NCBI GenBank assembly: GCA_023382335.1
Contig: JAMCPM010000016.1
Span: 1-64,000, forward strand
Reading direction: 5' to 3'
Source: Actinomycetota bacterium
GTDB taxonomy: Bacteria > Actinomycetota > Thermoleophilia > BMS3ABIN01
DNA length: 64,000 nucleotides
Shown here in pieces: positions 1-8,221 of the stretch. The notes below the pieces were generated by a model that was not told the origin of the DNA, ran no database searches, and worked only from the letters and a program-made list of their open reading frames with translations. A program made the translations under genes and the position numbers. Position 1 is the stretch's first letter. Every line of letters begins with the position of its first letter.

Positions 1-52
1 CGGGCCGCCCCCTTTAACTGCCTGTGCTGTATCCTGCCTGTACCGGCCGACC

Positions 53-190
53 CTACTGCTGCGGCTGCGGCGGAACAATCACGCTACACTGCCAGCTCTG
101 GCATTCAAACGTGATCGTTCGGATATTTCCTTTTTTGGCGAGCTCGGGCGCGCAATACGTCTTCCGATCCCGCGACTTGTCAGGATTCAT
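53..190 (-). CDS. Orphan RiPP precursor peptide with lasso-type leader (45 aa)
   Basis: Encodes 45 residues and starts at an ATG preceded by AAAAAAGGAGCAGGAAT, a strong ribosome binding site. The leader has Y12, P15, L17, G21 and T27, exactly the Y-x2-P-x-L-x3-G-x5-T spacing that RRE (B1) proteins of lasso-peptide systems recognise. The tail reads TFEC, QS, WQCSVIVPP and then Q/P residues. It aligns with the 42-residue peptide at 51580-51708 (FEC-xx-WQCSV-x-VPP shared). If T27 is position -2, the core starts at E29 and has no Asp/Glu at core positions 7-9, so a normal lasso ring is not predicted; two Cys separated by four residues and a Trp are the obvious modification sites. It lies 47 bp downstream of the multicopper oxidase on the same strand, with a GCGCCATGGCGC palindrome between, so co-transcription is possible. 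Function is inferred; no maturase is nearby. Confidence 0.72.
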   Translation of the reverse strand: MNPDKSRDRKTYCAPELAKKGNIRTITFECQSWQCSVIVPPQPQQ

Positions 191-237
191 ATTCCTGCTC
201 CTTTTTTCTTTACGCAGATAAGCGCCATGGCGCGAAT

Positions 238-2436
238 CTACGGATATGTATAGGAATTGCCGGCGGTGTCCGCTGCGACGGCCGTGATCCCAGTGGAAAA
301 ATGAGCCGTTCCCGGCGGAATGCTGTACACCAGCGTGATGTCAGAGGAGCCGCCTGACGCCAGGTCTCCCATGTTCAGGGGCAGGGTGGTGATGCTGGTC
401 ACTCCCATGTTGCCGCTGGCTCCGGTGATCTGGACGTTTTTGGCAGTGCCGCCGGTACCGTTGATCACCGACAGGGTCGCCGTCAGATGTCCGCTGGTGT
501 AGTCGGCGTAACTCGCCCAGAATATGGCCTTCTTCTGCAGGCTAAGCGCCGGTTTTCCCGTCTGGATGATACCCATGGGCCGCATCATCTCGTTGTCCTC
601 ATGATCCACGATATGGCAATGCCACACATATCCCGGTCCGTAGGTCGGATCGAACGGGAAGCTATTTACGTTGGGAGTGGTCCCCGTGGCATCCTGAGGT
701 GCGAACCTTACCCTGATCCGCGTAATCTCTCCCGGGTTCATCCTGACCGTATCCTTCCAACCGGTTTCATTCGCGTCCGGACCGGCAGGAGCCCCGGTCA
801 GATAGGGCGCAACCGGCAGTGTCGAGGTCGGATGGTTGAACGGTGGCGGCCCTCCGTTGAGAGTCTGCCAGTCCGTATCGTAAGTCGCTGCATCGAACGG
901 TGTCCTGCTGACCACCTGAAACTGAACCAGATGCAGATGTATGGGATGAGTGTCCCCGGTCAGGTTGACTATGTCCCAGTCCTCCGTTGCGCCCACCGCC
1001 GGCGTTTCCGAAATCGATCCGCTGTAGGGTTGACCGTTGAGCAGAAGCTGCAACGGTCCGCCGCTTGCGGACAGGTTCTCATTGAGAGTCAGGGTCCTGC
1101 CGGGCGAGTCCGGCGTCAGCGCCGGGATCGTATTCAGTGTGGCCGGCAACGGGGCCGGGGTCACGACCGGGCCGCCGGTGACCGTGAAGCGCATGATCTG
1201 GCCGGTTGTGGCCGGATCGGCTGGCGGTCCGCTCGGATAAGGCGCGGCGGCGTCGTTGGTCAAGGTGACCTGGGCGCCCGGCGCCAGCGCCGAGAAGTCG
1301 ATCAGGATATCGGCGCGTTCTCCGGGAGCGATCAACAGCGAGGTCGCGGTCACAGGGACCGGCAGATAACCGCCGTCCGAACCGATCTGCGTGAACGACT
1401 GTCCGTTGGAGAGCGCCAGGTTATAGAACCGGGCGTTCGATCCGTTCAGGATGCGGAAACGGTATTGATGCTGCTCGACGTTGAAGTTCGGCCACAGCTT
1501 GCCGTTAACCATGATCGTGTCGCCGAAGTATTCCGGATCCCAGTCCGGATGCACATCCGGGTTAACGCCCGTGCTGGTCAGGGCGATCGAACCGTCATCG
1601 TAGAAGGAGCGGTCCTGGATCGCGATCGGCACCTCATACTGCCCGCTGGGAAGGCTGGCCGCAACCGTGTCAGCCGGATCCCTGAGCAGATAGAAACCGG
1701 CCAGGCCCGAAAGTACATTGATCCGCGTCAGGCCAAGAGCATGATCGTGATACCAGAGTGTCGTAGGCTGCTGTCCATTGGGATAATCGAAGGTAGCCGT
1801 ATTTGGCGCGGTATGGTTGGCAGCAGTCAGGGTGGGTCCGGCACTGCCGGTTGACGTTACCCAGGACTCCGGACCACCGTCGGAATCGGACCTGTCCTCG
1901 CCTCCATGAAGATGGGTCACGGTCGGAACCGGACTCTGGGCATCAGGGTAACCTGGCGGGTAAGAAGAAAACGGCGCCGTCGGCGTCGCCATGTTGTTGG
2001 GATTGGCCCACATGATAGTGGGATCCACCGGCAATATCTGGCTGACCAGATTATTGACCCAGTGCACTTTCACGGGAATTCCCCGGACGGCTTCGAATGT
2101 AGCGCTCGGCGTGTTCTGGAACATGACCGGTCCACCTGGGCTCTGGACCGGTCCCTTGTAGCCGAAAACGGTCGTCATCGGGTACCCCGCGGGCAAAATC
2201 TGCTGCGTGAACTGCTCTTCGCTTACCGTATACTCGTGTATCGTATTGCCGTTGCCGTCAGTGGTCACCGTCGGCTGATAAACCGGTGGGATGACCAGCT
2301 GGTCAGTGTACTTGGGCACCGTCGTCGGGTCCAGCGGCACCGGTGGCGGCGCCAGCGCTGAAGAAACGGCTGCCAGACCCAAAGTGAGCAAAACCGCCAC
2401 GCAAGTGAAAATCAGGATCTTGTATCTAAGCTTCAT
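238..2436 (-). CDS. Secreted multicopper oxidase (CotA/bilirubin-oxidase-like)
   Basis: A 732-residue protein starting at ATG 2436 behind GGGAGGAAG; the longer open frame upstream lacks a ribosome site. Residues 1-28 form a signal peptide. All four copper-binding clusters are present: HLHGG (about 175), WYHDH (228-232), HPIHLH (about 497-502) and HCHIVDH (about 606-612) with a downstream Met as T1 ligand. Family members oxidise phenolics, bilirubin, metal ions or similar donors with O2. After the last cupredoxin domain is an extra module of about 100 residues (630-732) with motifs WASYADY and SIPPGT..FST that is clearly related to the C-terminus of the beta-helix protein at 22477-24777; this may be a surface-association domain. 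It is divergent from an ArsR-type regulator and precedes a RiPP-precursor-like gene. Substrate unknown. Confidence 0.93.
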   Translation of the reverse strand: MKLRYKILIFTCVAVLLTLGLAAVSSALAPPPVPLDPTTVPKYTDQLVIPPVYQPTVTTDGNGNTIHEYTVSEEQFTQQILPAGYPMTTVFGYKGPVQSPGGPVMFQNTPSATFEAVRGIPVKVHWVNNLVSQILPVDPTIMWANPNNMATPTAPFSSYPPGYPDAQSPVPTVTHLHGGEDRSDSDGGPESWVTSTGSAGPTLTAANHTAPNTATFDYPNGQQPTTLWYHDHALGLTRINVLSGLAGFYLLRDPADTVAASLPSGQYEVPIAIQDRSFYDDGSIALTSTGVNPDVHPDWDPEYFGDTIMVNGKLWPNFNVEQHQYRFRILNGSNARFYNLALSNGQSFTQIGSDGGYLPVPVTATSLLIAPGERADILIDFSALAPGAQVTLTNDAAAPYPSGPPADPATTGQIMRFTVTGGPVVTPAPLPATLNTIPALTPDSPGRTLTLNENLSASGGPLQLLLNGQPYSGSISETPAVGATEDWDIVNLTGDTHPIHLHLVQFQVVSRTPFDAATYDTDWQTLNGGPPPFNHPTSTLPVAPYLTGAPAGPDANETGWKDTVRMNPGEITRIRVRFAPQDATGTTPNVNSFPFDPTYGPGYVWHCHIVDHEDNEMMRPMGIIQTGKPALSLQKKAIFWASYADYTSGHLTATLSVINGTGGTAKNVQITGASGNMGVTSITTLPLNMGDLASGGSSDITLVYSIPPGTAHFSTGITAVAADTAGNSYTYP

Positions 2437-2610
2437 CTTCCTCCCCTTCCCGTTCGAGAATTTAAAGACCGTAATTCTTCCATAAAACCTCCCTTTGTTA
2501 CCCTTAAATGCGAAAAAACCCCGAAAAAACAAAACCCAAAAGTCCTGAAATACCGAGGTCAGCATCTTTCACCTACCCTGTCAAAACCAGGATAAACCTG
2601 AAAGAAATGA

Positions 2611-2639
2611 TTGAAGATAATCCATGCCTGTAATATTAT
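2611..2639 (+). promoter_or_regulatory. Candidate promoter of the ArsR-type regulator
   Basis: TTGAAG (2611-2616) and TATTAT (2634-2639) are separated by 17 nt, giving 4/6 and 5/6 matches to the vegetative consensus. The position fits transcription of the regulator starting at 2697. Prediction by eye only. Confidence 0.45.
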
Positions 2640-2640
2640 G

Positions 2641-2654
2641 TATGAGTATTCATA
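2641..2654. promoter_or_regulatory. Candidate ArsR-family operator palindrome
   Basis: TATGAGTATTCATA contains the inverted arms TATGA and TCATA around a 4-nt centre. It lies at the expected transcription start of the regulator gene and inside the divergent region shared with the multicopper oxidase. ArsR/SmtB proteins typically bind AT-rich palindromes of this form, so autoregulation and control of the oxidase are plausible. Confidence 0.4.
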
Positions 2655-2696
2655 TTGACTTATGGACGTTTGAGTAACCTGCATGACGGAGGGATC

Positions 2697-3050
2697 ATGG
2701 ATCCGCAAGTAAAAGAAGATATATACAGACTGCATGCCCAGATCTGCAAAGCCCTGGCAGATCCCAAGCGGCTTCTCATCCTCAACGAGCTCCGCGAAGG
2801 CGAGAGGACCGTCGGCGATCTGGCCTCGGCGCTGGAACTTCCCCAGGCAACCGTCTCTCAACATCTGGCGATATTGCGTCAGCGCGCGCTGGTTTATTCC
2901 CGGCGTCACGGCGTCAACGTCTTCTACACCATCGCCAACCAGAAGGTGATCCGCGCTTTCGATCTGCTGCGCGAGGTCATGGCCGAGCAGCTGGCCAAGG
3001 AGCAGGAGCTCCACCAGGCTTACAAGAAAGCCGCTACCGGCACCGAGTAG
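2697..3050 (+). CDS. ArsR/SmtB-family transcriptional regulator
   Basis: The 117-residue protein starts at ATG 2697, four bases after GGAGG; an upstream in-frame start at 2655 would overlap the putative operator. It has a winged helix-turn-helix with the family signature LADPKRLLILNEL near the N-terminus and the recognition helix QATVSQHLAILRQ, followed by the wing SRRHGVNVFYTI. The classical alpha3 cysteine metal box (CVCD) is missing and there is no His/Asp-rich alpha5 metal site; the only Cys is in the first helices. It therefore probably senses something other than the usual ArsR/SmtB metals, or acts through partner binding. It is divergent from the multicopper oxidase, which is its most likely target besides itself. 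Confidence 0.88.
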   Translation: MDPQVKEDIYRLHAQICKALADPKRLLILNELREGERTVGDLASALELPQATVSQHLAILRQRALVYSRRHGVNVFYTIANQKVIRAFDLLREVMAEQLAKEQELHQAYKKAATGTE

Positions 3051-3114
3051 CTCCTGGCGCCGCGGGCGCGGCGACCGCTTGCTTCACGCCGCCATCGGCG
3101 CTCATCCCGAGAGC

Positions 3115-3918
3115 CTAGAATTCCACGCCTTCGCCGTCCTCGAGTATGCGCGTGCCCGCGAAGATCTTTTGGGCTGATACAAGCATCCCCTGATGGTAAG
3201 CGTCCCCCCGCATCGGATTGAGGTGACACAGGACCAGCCCCTCCACTCCGGCTTCCGCGGCCCTCGCGGCTGCCTGGCGCGCCGAAGTGTGTGCCGTGTA
3301 GGCCTCACGGGCTATGCGCTCGCTAGCCGGATCATCTTCCTCGGCTCCATCGATCCAGGCCTCATGCACCAGCAGGCGCGCTCCGCGCGCGAATGCCGCC
3401 GTTCCCTCATCGTCTGCGGTATCGGTGGCAAACACGACCCAATCGTTGACGCGGTAGGCTACGGAAGGATCGGCGTGGATCTGTTTACGCACGCTCACGG
3501 AAGCGCCGCCAACGTCGTGGGTCCCCTCACAGATCGGCACGATGCGAAGCTCGAGCGGCAGATCGGCCATCGCCTGCGGATTATAGGGCTTGCGGATGAG
3601 GCCGCCGATGACCTCCTCGGGATCGTCGCCGGTGATATGGGAAACCGGTGGATGCAGATAGACGGTCCGTTCCTTGAACATCGCCGGCAGGTAGACAAGC
3701 CCGGCGATATGGTCGAGATGATAGTGGCTGAGGAACATGTGTACCTCGCGCCCGGGATCGAGCTCGGGGCGGAAGCGTTCCTCCAGAAGCCGCGACAGGC
3801 CGGTGCCGGCGTCAAAGATGAAGAGAGACTGAGGCATGCTCAGGATGGCGCAGGTGGTTTCGCGGCGGGCGGTCGGAATCCAGCCGCCGGTGCCCAGCAT
3901 CGTGAATTTTGGTTTCAT
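3115..3918 (-). CDS. MBL-fold metallohydrolase (RNase Z-like)
   Basis: A 267-residue protein starting at ATG 3918 behind GGGGAGGAAAGAC. The metallo-beta-lactamase signature SHYHLDHIAGL supplies the first metal ligands, an aspartate occurs in FATDTAD, and later histidines in VHEAW and LCHLNP complete the usual two-zinc site. The N-terminal TMLGTGG strand and length match RNase Z/phosphodiesterase-type MBL hydrolases. The flexible arm of true tRNase Z is not evident, so a cyclic nucleotide or other phosphodiester substrate is equally possible. It is transcribed away from the OB/HD gene, with a palindromic repeat in the gap. Confidence 0.85.
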   Translation of the reverse strand: MKPKFTMLGTGGWIPTARRETTCAILSMPQSLFIFDAGTGLSRLLEERFRPELDPGREVHMFLSHYHLDHIAGLVYLPAMFKERTVYLHPPVSHITGDDPEEVIGGLIRKPYNPQAMADLPLELRIVPICEGTHDVGGASVSVRKQIHADPSVAYRVNDWVVFATDTADDEGTAAFARGARLLVHEAWIDGAEEDDPASERIAREAYTAHTSARQAAARAAEAGVEGLVLCHLNPMRGDAYHQGMLVSAQKIFAGTRILEDGEGVEF

Positions 3919-3947
3919 GTCTTTCCTCCCCTTTCGTACGTGATTCA

Positions 3948-4017
3948 CGGAATGGGATTCCTCTACCTCCGCTAAAGCGTCTTCGACAAGACGCTGCGGT
4001 AGAGGAACCCCGTTCCG
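3948..4017. repeat. REP-like palindromic element, copy 1
   Basis: A near-perfect stem: arms at 3948-3972 and 3996-4017 (CGGAATGGGATTCCTCTACC against its complement with a few G-T or single mismatches) enclose GCTAAAGCGTCTTCGACAAG. The core recurs at 8094-8116 and, inverted, at 8651-8685, and the outer CGGAATGGGATT is also shared with the copy near 8700. It lies between two divergently transcribed genes, so it is not a terminator for either. Confidence 0.75.
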
Positions 4018-4139
4018 GCTATCCCGCCCGGGCGTTCTCCCGAAACCTTCGTCTGGTGCATATTCTATGATATAGAATAGACAGCGGTCTTATGGAGGGC
4101 CCAGCGCCCGCGACCGTCACTATAATTATGGAGCCTCCC

Positions 4140-5087
4140 ATGAAAACCATGGTCAAACAAATGGAGCCGGGCCAGAAGGTAACCGGCTTTTTCGTCTGCG
4201 GCGGCAAGATCGTCAAGGTCGACCGCAACAACAACCGTTACATCGATCTCCGGCTTTCCGACGCGAGCGGCGTCATCAGCGGCAAGATGTGGGACGTCAA
4301 TGACTCCGACATCGAGCGTTTCTGCGCCCAGGATGTGGTCAAGGTCCAGGCGGTCGTGACCAGCGGTTTCCGCGGCGCCCCCGAGCTCAAGGTGGAGCGC
4401 ATCCGTTCGGCGGCGCCCGAGGACGAGTTCGACCTCGGGGACCTGCTGCCTTCGAGCCCTCGTGACCTGGCCGAGATGGAAGCCGAGCTGGCCGCCATCC
4501 GCGAAAGCATCGCCAACCCCTACCTGGCGGGGCTGCTCGACGAGATCTTCAACGAAGACATGTACCGCGATTTCTGCCAGGCCCCCGCGGCCAAGGGATT
4601 CCATCACAATTACATCCACGGGCTGCTCGAGCATACGGTCTCGGTCTGCCGCGTCGCTGACGCCATCGCCGGCCAGTACCCGGAGGTAAACCGCGACCTG
4701 CTGGTGACAGCGGCGATACTGCACGACATTGGCAAGACGGTCGAGTTCGACTATTCCACCGCTATCGATTATTCCGATTCGGGACGGCTACTGGGCCACA
4801 TCGTCCTCGGTGAGAAGATGGTCGCCGACGCCATCGCCCGGCTGACGGATTTTCCCGGCGAGCTGATGCTGCAGCTGCTGCACCTGATCCTCTCACACCA
4901 CGGCGAGAAGGAATACGGCTCGCCGATACGGCCGAAAACGCCCGAGGCTTTCCTGCTCAACCACGCCGACGACATCGACGCCAAGGCCAACGTCTTCCAG
5001 CGCAAGCGCGCCGACAGCAACGAGCCCTGGAGCGAATTCAACCGGCCGCTCGACCGCTTCCTGTATCTGAGGAAAGCGGAGGACTAG
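4140..5087 (+). CDS. OB-fold/HD-domain 3'-5' exoribonuclease, YhaM/CbfA-like
   Basis: A 315-residue protein. The N-terminal third (about 10-105) is an OB-type nucleic-acid-binding fold with GKIVKVDRNNNRYIDLRLSD. The C-terminal part is an HD phosphohydrolase: HHNYIHGLLEHT supplies the first histidines, AAILHDIGKT the HD pair, and later LSHHGEKEYG and NHADDIDAK complete the metal site. This order is that of YhaM, a 3'-to-5' exonuclease of Firmicutes. The start at 4140 (MKTMV) follows TATGGAGCC; 4128 and 4092 are alternatives. The stop codon is 3 nt before the GTG of the next gene, so the two are translationally coupled. Confidence 0.88.
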   Translation: MKTMVKQMEPGQKVTGFFVCGGKIVKVDRNNNRYIDLRLSDASGVISGKMWDVNDSDIERFCAQDVVKVQAVVTSGFRGAPELKVERIRSAAPEDEFDLGDLLPSSPRDLAEMEAELAAIRESIANPYLAGLLDEIFNEDMYRDFCQAPAAKGFHHNYIHGLLEHTVSVCRVADAIAGQYPEVNRDLLVTAAILHDIGKTVEFDYSTAIDYSDSGRLLGHIVLGEKMVADAIARLTDFPGELMLQLLHLILSHHGEKEYGSPIRPKTPEAFLLNHADDIDAKANVFQRKRADSNEPWSEFNRPLDRFLYLRKAED

Positions 5088-5090
5088 AAA

Positions 5091-6338
5091 GTGCGAAGGC
5101 GCCTGCCGGAGCAGCTGCGCGAAGCGGGTTTGATATTCCTTATCACCCGTGGTGCATTATTCCTGATGGCGCCGCTGGCGTACCTGACGCTGCCGAAGAT
5201 CGACCCCACGACACAGATGGAGCCGCCCTACGTCGATCACAGGCTCACCGATACCTTCACCGGCATCCCTCACTACCTTTTTGATATCTGGGCAAAGTGG
5301 GACTCGGTCTGGTTCCTGCGGATCGCCGAACACGGATACTCGGCGGTCGACGGCTCCGCCGCCTACTTCCCTCTCTATCCCATGCTTATCGCCGTCATCC
5401 GGCCGCTGTTTTTTGGCAACGCGGTGCTGGCGGGGCTCTTCATCTCTCTGGCCTGCTGCCTGGGCGCCTTCTATCTCTTCTATCTACTGGTGGAGATCGA
5501 TTTCGGCAAGGACATGGCGCGCAGGTCGGTCTTCTACCTGGCGATCTTCCCCACCGCCTTCTTCTTCCAGACGATCTACAGCGAGTCGCTGTTCCTGCTG
5601 CTGACCATCGGCTCGATCTACGCGGCAAGGCGCAATGAATATGTGCTGGCCGGGATCGCCGGCGCGCTGGCGGTGCTGACACGAAGCGCGGGTATGCTGC
5701 TGCTGGTGCCGCTGGCGATCATGTATGTGGAAGCCCGCGGCTGGAACTGGCTACCTTCGAGCTGGAGCCTGCGCAGGTTCCGCTGGGATATTGTCGGGCT
5801 GCTGCTGTTGCCGCTGGGCCTGGCGGTCTGGATGCTCTACCTCTGGCTGCGATTCGGCGACCCGCTGCTATTTTCTGCCGCACAATCGAACTGGCTGAGG
5901 TCCTTCGCCTTCCCGCTGGTCGGCCTGTGGCACGGCACGGTCGAGGCCTGGAACGGGATGAGGACCATACTCGACACCAAAGACGTGACCTATTTCCCTG
6001 TCATCGATAGCGACCCCAGGCTGTGGGCGACTTATAACGTCATGAATTTCGTCTTCACGGCAGGCTTCATAGGCCTCGGCATCGCCGCCATCAAAAAGCT
6101 GCCGGTCCATTACACGGCCTACATCTTCGCCGTACTGCTGCTGCCGCTCAGCACCCCGTCGCTTTACGTGCCGCTCTTCTCGATGCCGCGTTTCGTGCTT
6201 ACGGCCTTCCCCGCTTTCATTCTGCTGGCGCTCTGGGGTGAGAAGAACCGCTGGGTCGACATGCTGATAACGGTCACCTCTCTGGCGTTCCTGGGATTGT
6301 TCGTGGCGAAATTCGTGGTGTTCACCTGGGTCTCATGA
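5091..6338 (+). CDS. PIG-V-type integral membrane mannosyltransferase
   Basis: A 415-residue polytopic membrane protein starting at GTG 5091 behind GGAGGACTAGAAA. The first luminal loop has the family signature WAKWDSVWFLRIAEHGY, and FPLYPM follows, as in GPI mannosyltransferase II relatives and bacterial mannosyltransferases that use polyprenyl-phosphate sugars. About nine or ten hydrophobic segments are visible. In bacteria such enzymes decorate lipids or exported proteins. It is coupled to the exonuclease-like gene upstream and is followed by another GT-C glycosyltransferase. Confidence 0.85.
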   Translation: MRRRLPEQLREAGLIFLITRGALFLMAPLAYLTLPKIDPTTQMEPPYVDHRLTDTFTGIPHYLFDIWAKWDSVWFLRIAEHGYSAVDGSAAYFPLYPMLIAVIRPLFFGNAVLAGLFISLACCLGAFYLFYLLVEIDFGKDMARRSVFYLAIFPTAFFFQTIYSESLFLLLTIGSIYAARRNEYVLAGIAGALAVLTRSAGMLLLVPLAIMYVEARGWNWLPSSWSLRRFRWDIVGLLLLPLGLAVWMLYLWLRFGDPLLFSAAQSNWLRSFAFPLVGLWHGTVEAWNGMRTILDTKDVTYFPVIDSDPRLWATYNVMNFVFTAGFIGLGIAAIKKLPVHYTAYIFAVLLLPLSTPSLYVPLFSMPRFVLTAFPAFILLALWGEKNRWVDMLITVTSLAFLGLFVAKFVVFTWVS

Positions 6339-6389
6339 TTTTGGGGACACATTACTTAATTCATGGTTTTAGGGACACATAACTTAATT
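6339..6389. repeat. Direct repeat of a 23-nt GGGGACACATTACTTAATT unit
   Basis: Two copies, 6339-6361 and 6367-6389, differ at 2 of 23 positions with a 28-nt period, and a partial third GGGGACA follows at 6398. The unit fills the gap between the two glycosyltransferases. From memory, similar sequences sit next to REP-associated Y1 transposases in other bacteria; no transposase is seen here. Confidence 0.7.
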
Positions 6390-6396
6390 GGCGATT

Positions 6397-8073
6397 ATGG
6401 GGACAGGTAAGAAAACAGGCAAGAAGGAAGTAGCCGTCCCCAGTGCGGCCGGCAACAGACTGCCACTGGCGCTGCTGATCTTCGCCGTCCTCTGCATCAC
6501 CATCCCTTTCCTCACCAAGGCCTTCCATCTGGATGACACCTTCTTCGTGCGGCTGGCGCAGTGGAAGCTGGCGCATCCGCTGGCGCTGGGGCTGCCCGAT
6601 CACGGTTACGAGGGTAACTTCTTCTCGCTCTACCTGGATACGCATCCGCCGCTGCTGACCAGCTACATGTCGCTGCTGATCCGCGTTTTCGGCGGCGCCA
6701 GCGAGATAGGACTGCATCTCGGCTTTCTTGTTTTCCCGGCCGTCGCCGCGGTTTCGATGTTCTTCCTCGCCAGAAGGTTCACGCACAGCCCGCTGCTGTC
6801 AGCCCTGCTGCTGGTGGTGACGCCGGGCTTCATGGTCATGGCTCAGAGCGTGATGACCGACGTCCCCGCTGTGGCGCTCTGGCTGGCCGCCATTGCAGCT
6901 TACGTCTTCGCCGTCGACCGGAAAGACAACCGCCTACTGATAATCTCCGGGGTCTTTATCTCCCTGGCTATTTTGACTACATATCAGTCATTTAGTCTGG
7001 TAACGCTGCTTTTTCTCTACGCCTGGCTGCAGCGGCGCCACACCCTCAGGAACATGATGCCGCTGGTCGCCGGGCTGGCGATCTTTGGAGCGATCGTCGT
7101 CTACTACCTGGCGGCAACCGGCGGCCCGCCCAAACTCTCCTACAGCATCGGCCTGAACCTGGCGCCCGCGTTTCTTGCCAACAAGATCCTGGCGACGGTC
7201 TCGGTCATCGGCGGCGCCACCGTCTTCCCACTGGTGCTCGCCGCGGGGATGCTCAAGGGGAAGAAAGAGTACCTGGCCTTCGGCGCGCTGCTGGCGGCGC
7301 TCCTGATCTTCTTTCTTACCAAGGTCTCCTCAGGCGAGTACACGGCCGCGGCAGCATTCCTTCAGGCGATTTTTTGCGCCGCCGGCCTGCTGGCGATATA
7401 CCGCTTTGCAAACAAAGCCATGGACGAAGCCGTTGATAATGAGAAACCCGCGAACGGACGCGACAGCATTTTTCTGGTGCTGTGGATCGGCGGCGTGCTG
7501 TTATATAACGTGATACTTCTCCCCTACGCATCGACCCGCTATCTTCTGCCCCTTTTCCCGCCCGTCATCCTTATGTTCGTGAGATATTCCGGTGGCGTCA
7601 TCAGCAGTGGCAGGAACTGGACCATTTTCGCGGCGGCGGCGGTGGCCCTGACCGCTGGCGCCGGCTTCGCCGTCTCCGCGGCCGACTATCAGCTGGCGAA
7701 TGTTTACCGCAGCTTCTCCTCTGACTATTCCCGGCAGTTGCAAACGGGCAATCACAAGCTCTGGTTCGCCGGGGAATTCGGACTGCGTTACTACCTCGAG
7801 GAAAACGGCGGCCGGTATCTGACCAGGGATGACGGCTCGCCGGCTGCCGGCGACCACGTCGTGCTCAGCCACGGGCTGATCGCCTATTTCATTTCCGATG
7901 ATCTAAAGAGGCGCCTGCAACTGGAGCAAAGTGTCAACTACCCCGGCTCCTGGCCGGTCCGCGTAGAGGATCCGGGCAGCCAGGCGGGATTCTATGATCA
8001 GTTCCACGGGAATCTGCCTTACTCGCTGGCCAGGCAGCCGATCGAGACGATCGACGTTTATGTTGTCAAGTAG
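6397..8073 (+). CDS. GT39/ArnT-like membrane glycosyltransferase
   Basis: A protein of about 558 residues with a first hydrophobic helix followed by the luminal loop FHLDDTFFVRLAQWKLAHP and DTHPPLLTSYMSLLIRVFG, the acidic pair and HPP element typical of GT-C enzymes of the PMT/ArnT type. Roughly eleven more membrane segments and a C-terminal soluble region follow. Substrate is not predictable. The start is uncertain: ATG 6397 and TTG 6388 both lack a good ribosome site, and the region just upstream is occupied by the 23-nt repeats, which may have displaced the original start signals. Confidence 0.82.
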   Translation: MGTGKKTGKKEVAVPSAAGNRLPLALLIFAVLCITIPFLTKAFHLDDTFFVRLAQWKLAHPLALGLPDHGYEGNFFSLYLDTHPPLLTSYMSLLIRVFGGASEIGLHLGFLVFPAVAAVSMFFLARRFTHSPLLSALLLVVTPGFMVMAQSVMTDVPAVALWLAAIAAYVFAVDRKDNRLLIISGVFISLAILTTYQSFSLVTLLFLYAWLQRRHTLRNMMPLVAGLAIFGAIVVYYLAATGGPPKLSYSIGLNLAPAFLANKILATVSVIGGATVFPLVLAAGMLKGKKEYLAFGALLAALLIFFLTKVSSGEYTAAAAFLQAIFCAAGLLAIYRFANKAMDEAVDNEKPANGRDSIFLVLWIGGVLLYNVILLPYASTRYLLPLFPPVILMFVRYSGGVISSGRNWTIFAAAAVALTAGAGFAVSAADYQLANVYRSFSSDYSRQLQTGNHKLWFAGEFGLRYYLEENGGRYLTRDDGSPAAGDHVVLSHGLIAYFISDDLKRRLQLEQSVNYPGSWPVRVEDPGSQAGFYDQFHGNLPYSLARQPIETIDVYVVK

Positions 8074-8191
8074 GGCGGAGCAAAAATTGTCCGTCTCCGC
8101 TAAAGCGTCTTCGACAGGGCGGAGCGGAATTTGTCCGTCTCCGCTGACTGCGTCTGCGGCAAACGCTGCGACGGACAAATTCCGCTCCGCC
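8074..8191. repeat. REP-like palindromic element, copy 2 (a half copy plus a full copy)
   Basis: A half copy (8074-8117) contains one arm and the core CCGCTAAAGCGTCTTCGACA. It is followed by a complete hairpin with perfect 22-bp arms, 8118-8139 and 8170-8191 (GGCGGAGCGGAATTTGTCCG and its complement), around a diverged core. It lies directly after the glycosyltransferase stop codon and could act as a transcript-stabilising or terminating hairpin. Confidence 0.8.
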
Positions 8192-8221
8192 ACGCCTAAC
8201 CCGGTTAAGACGGCTTAAAAA

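Noticed and set aside
53-190. Canonical lasso peptide
   Set aside because: Leader spacing fits, but the core has no Asp/Glu at positions 7-9 and no lasso cyclase or protease genes are nearby, so I call it only a lasso-type leader.
487-1854. A 455-codon plus-strand open frame
   Set aside because: It is the antisense shadow of the multicopper oxidase, is Arg-rich with no domain, and has no ribosome site.
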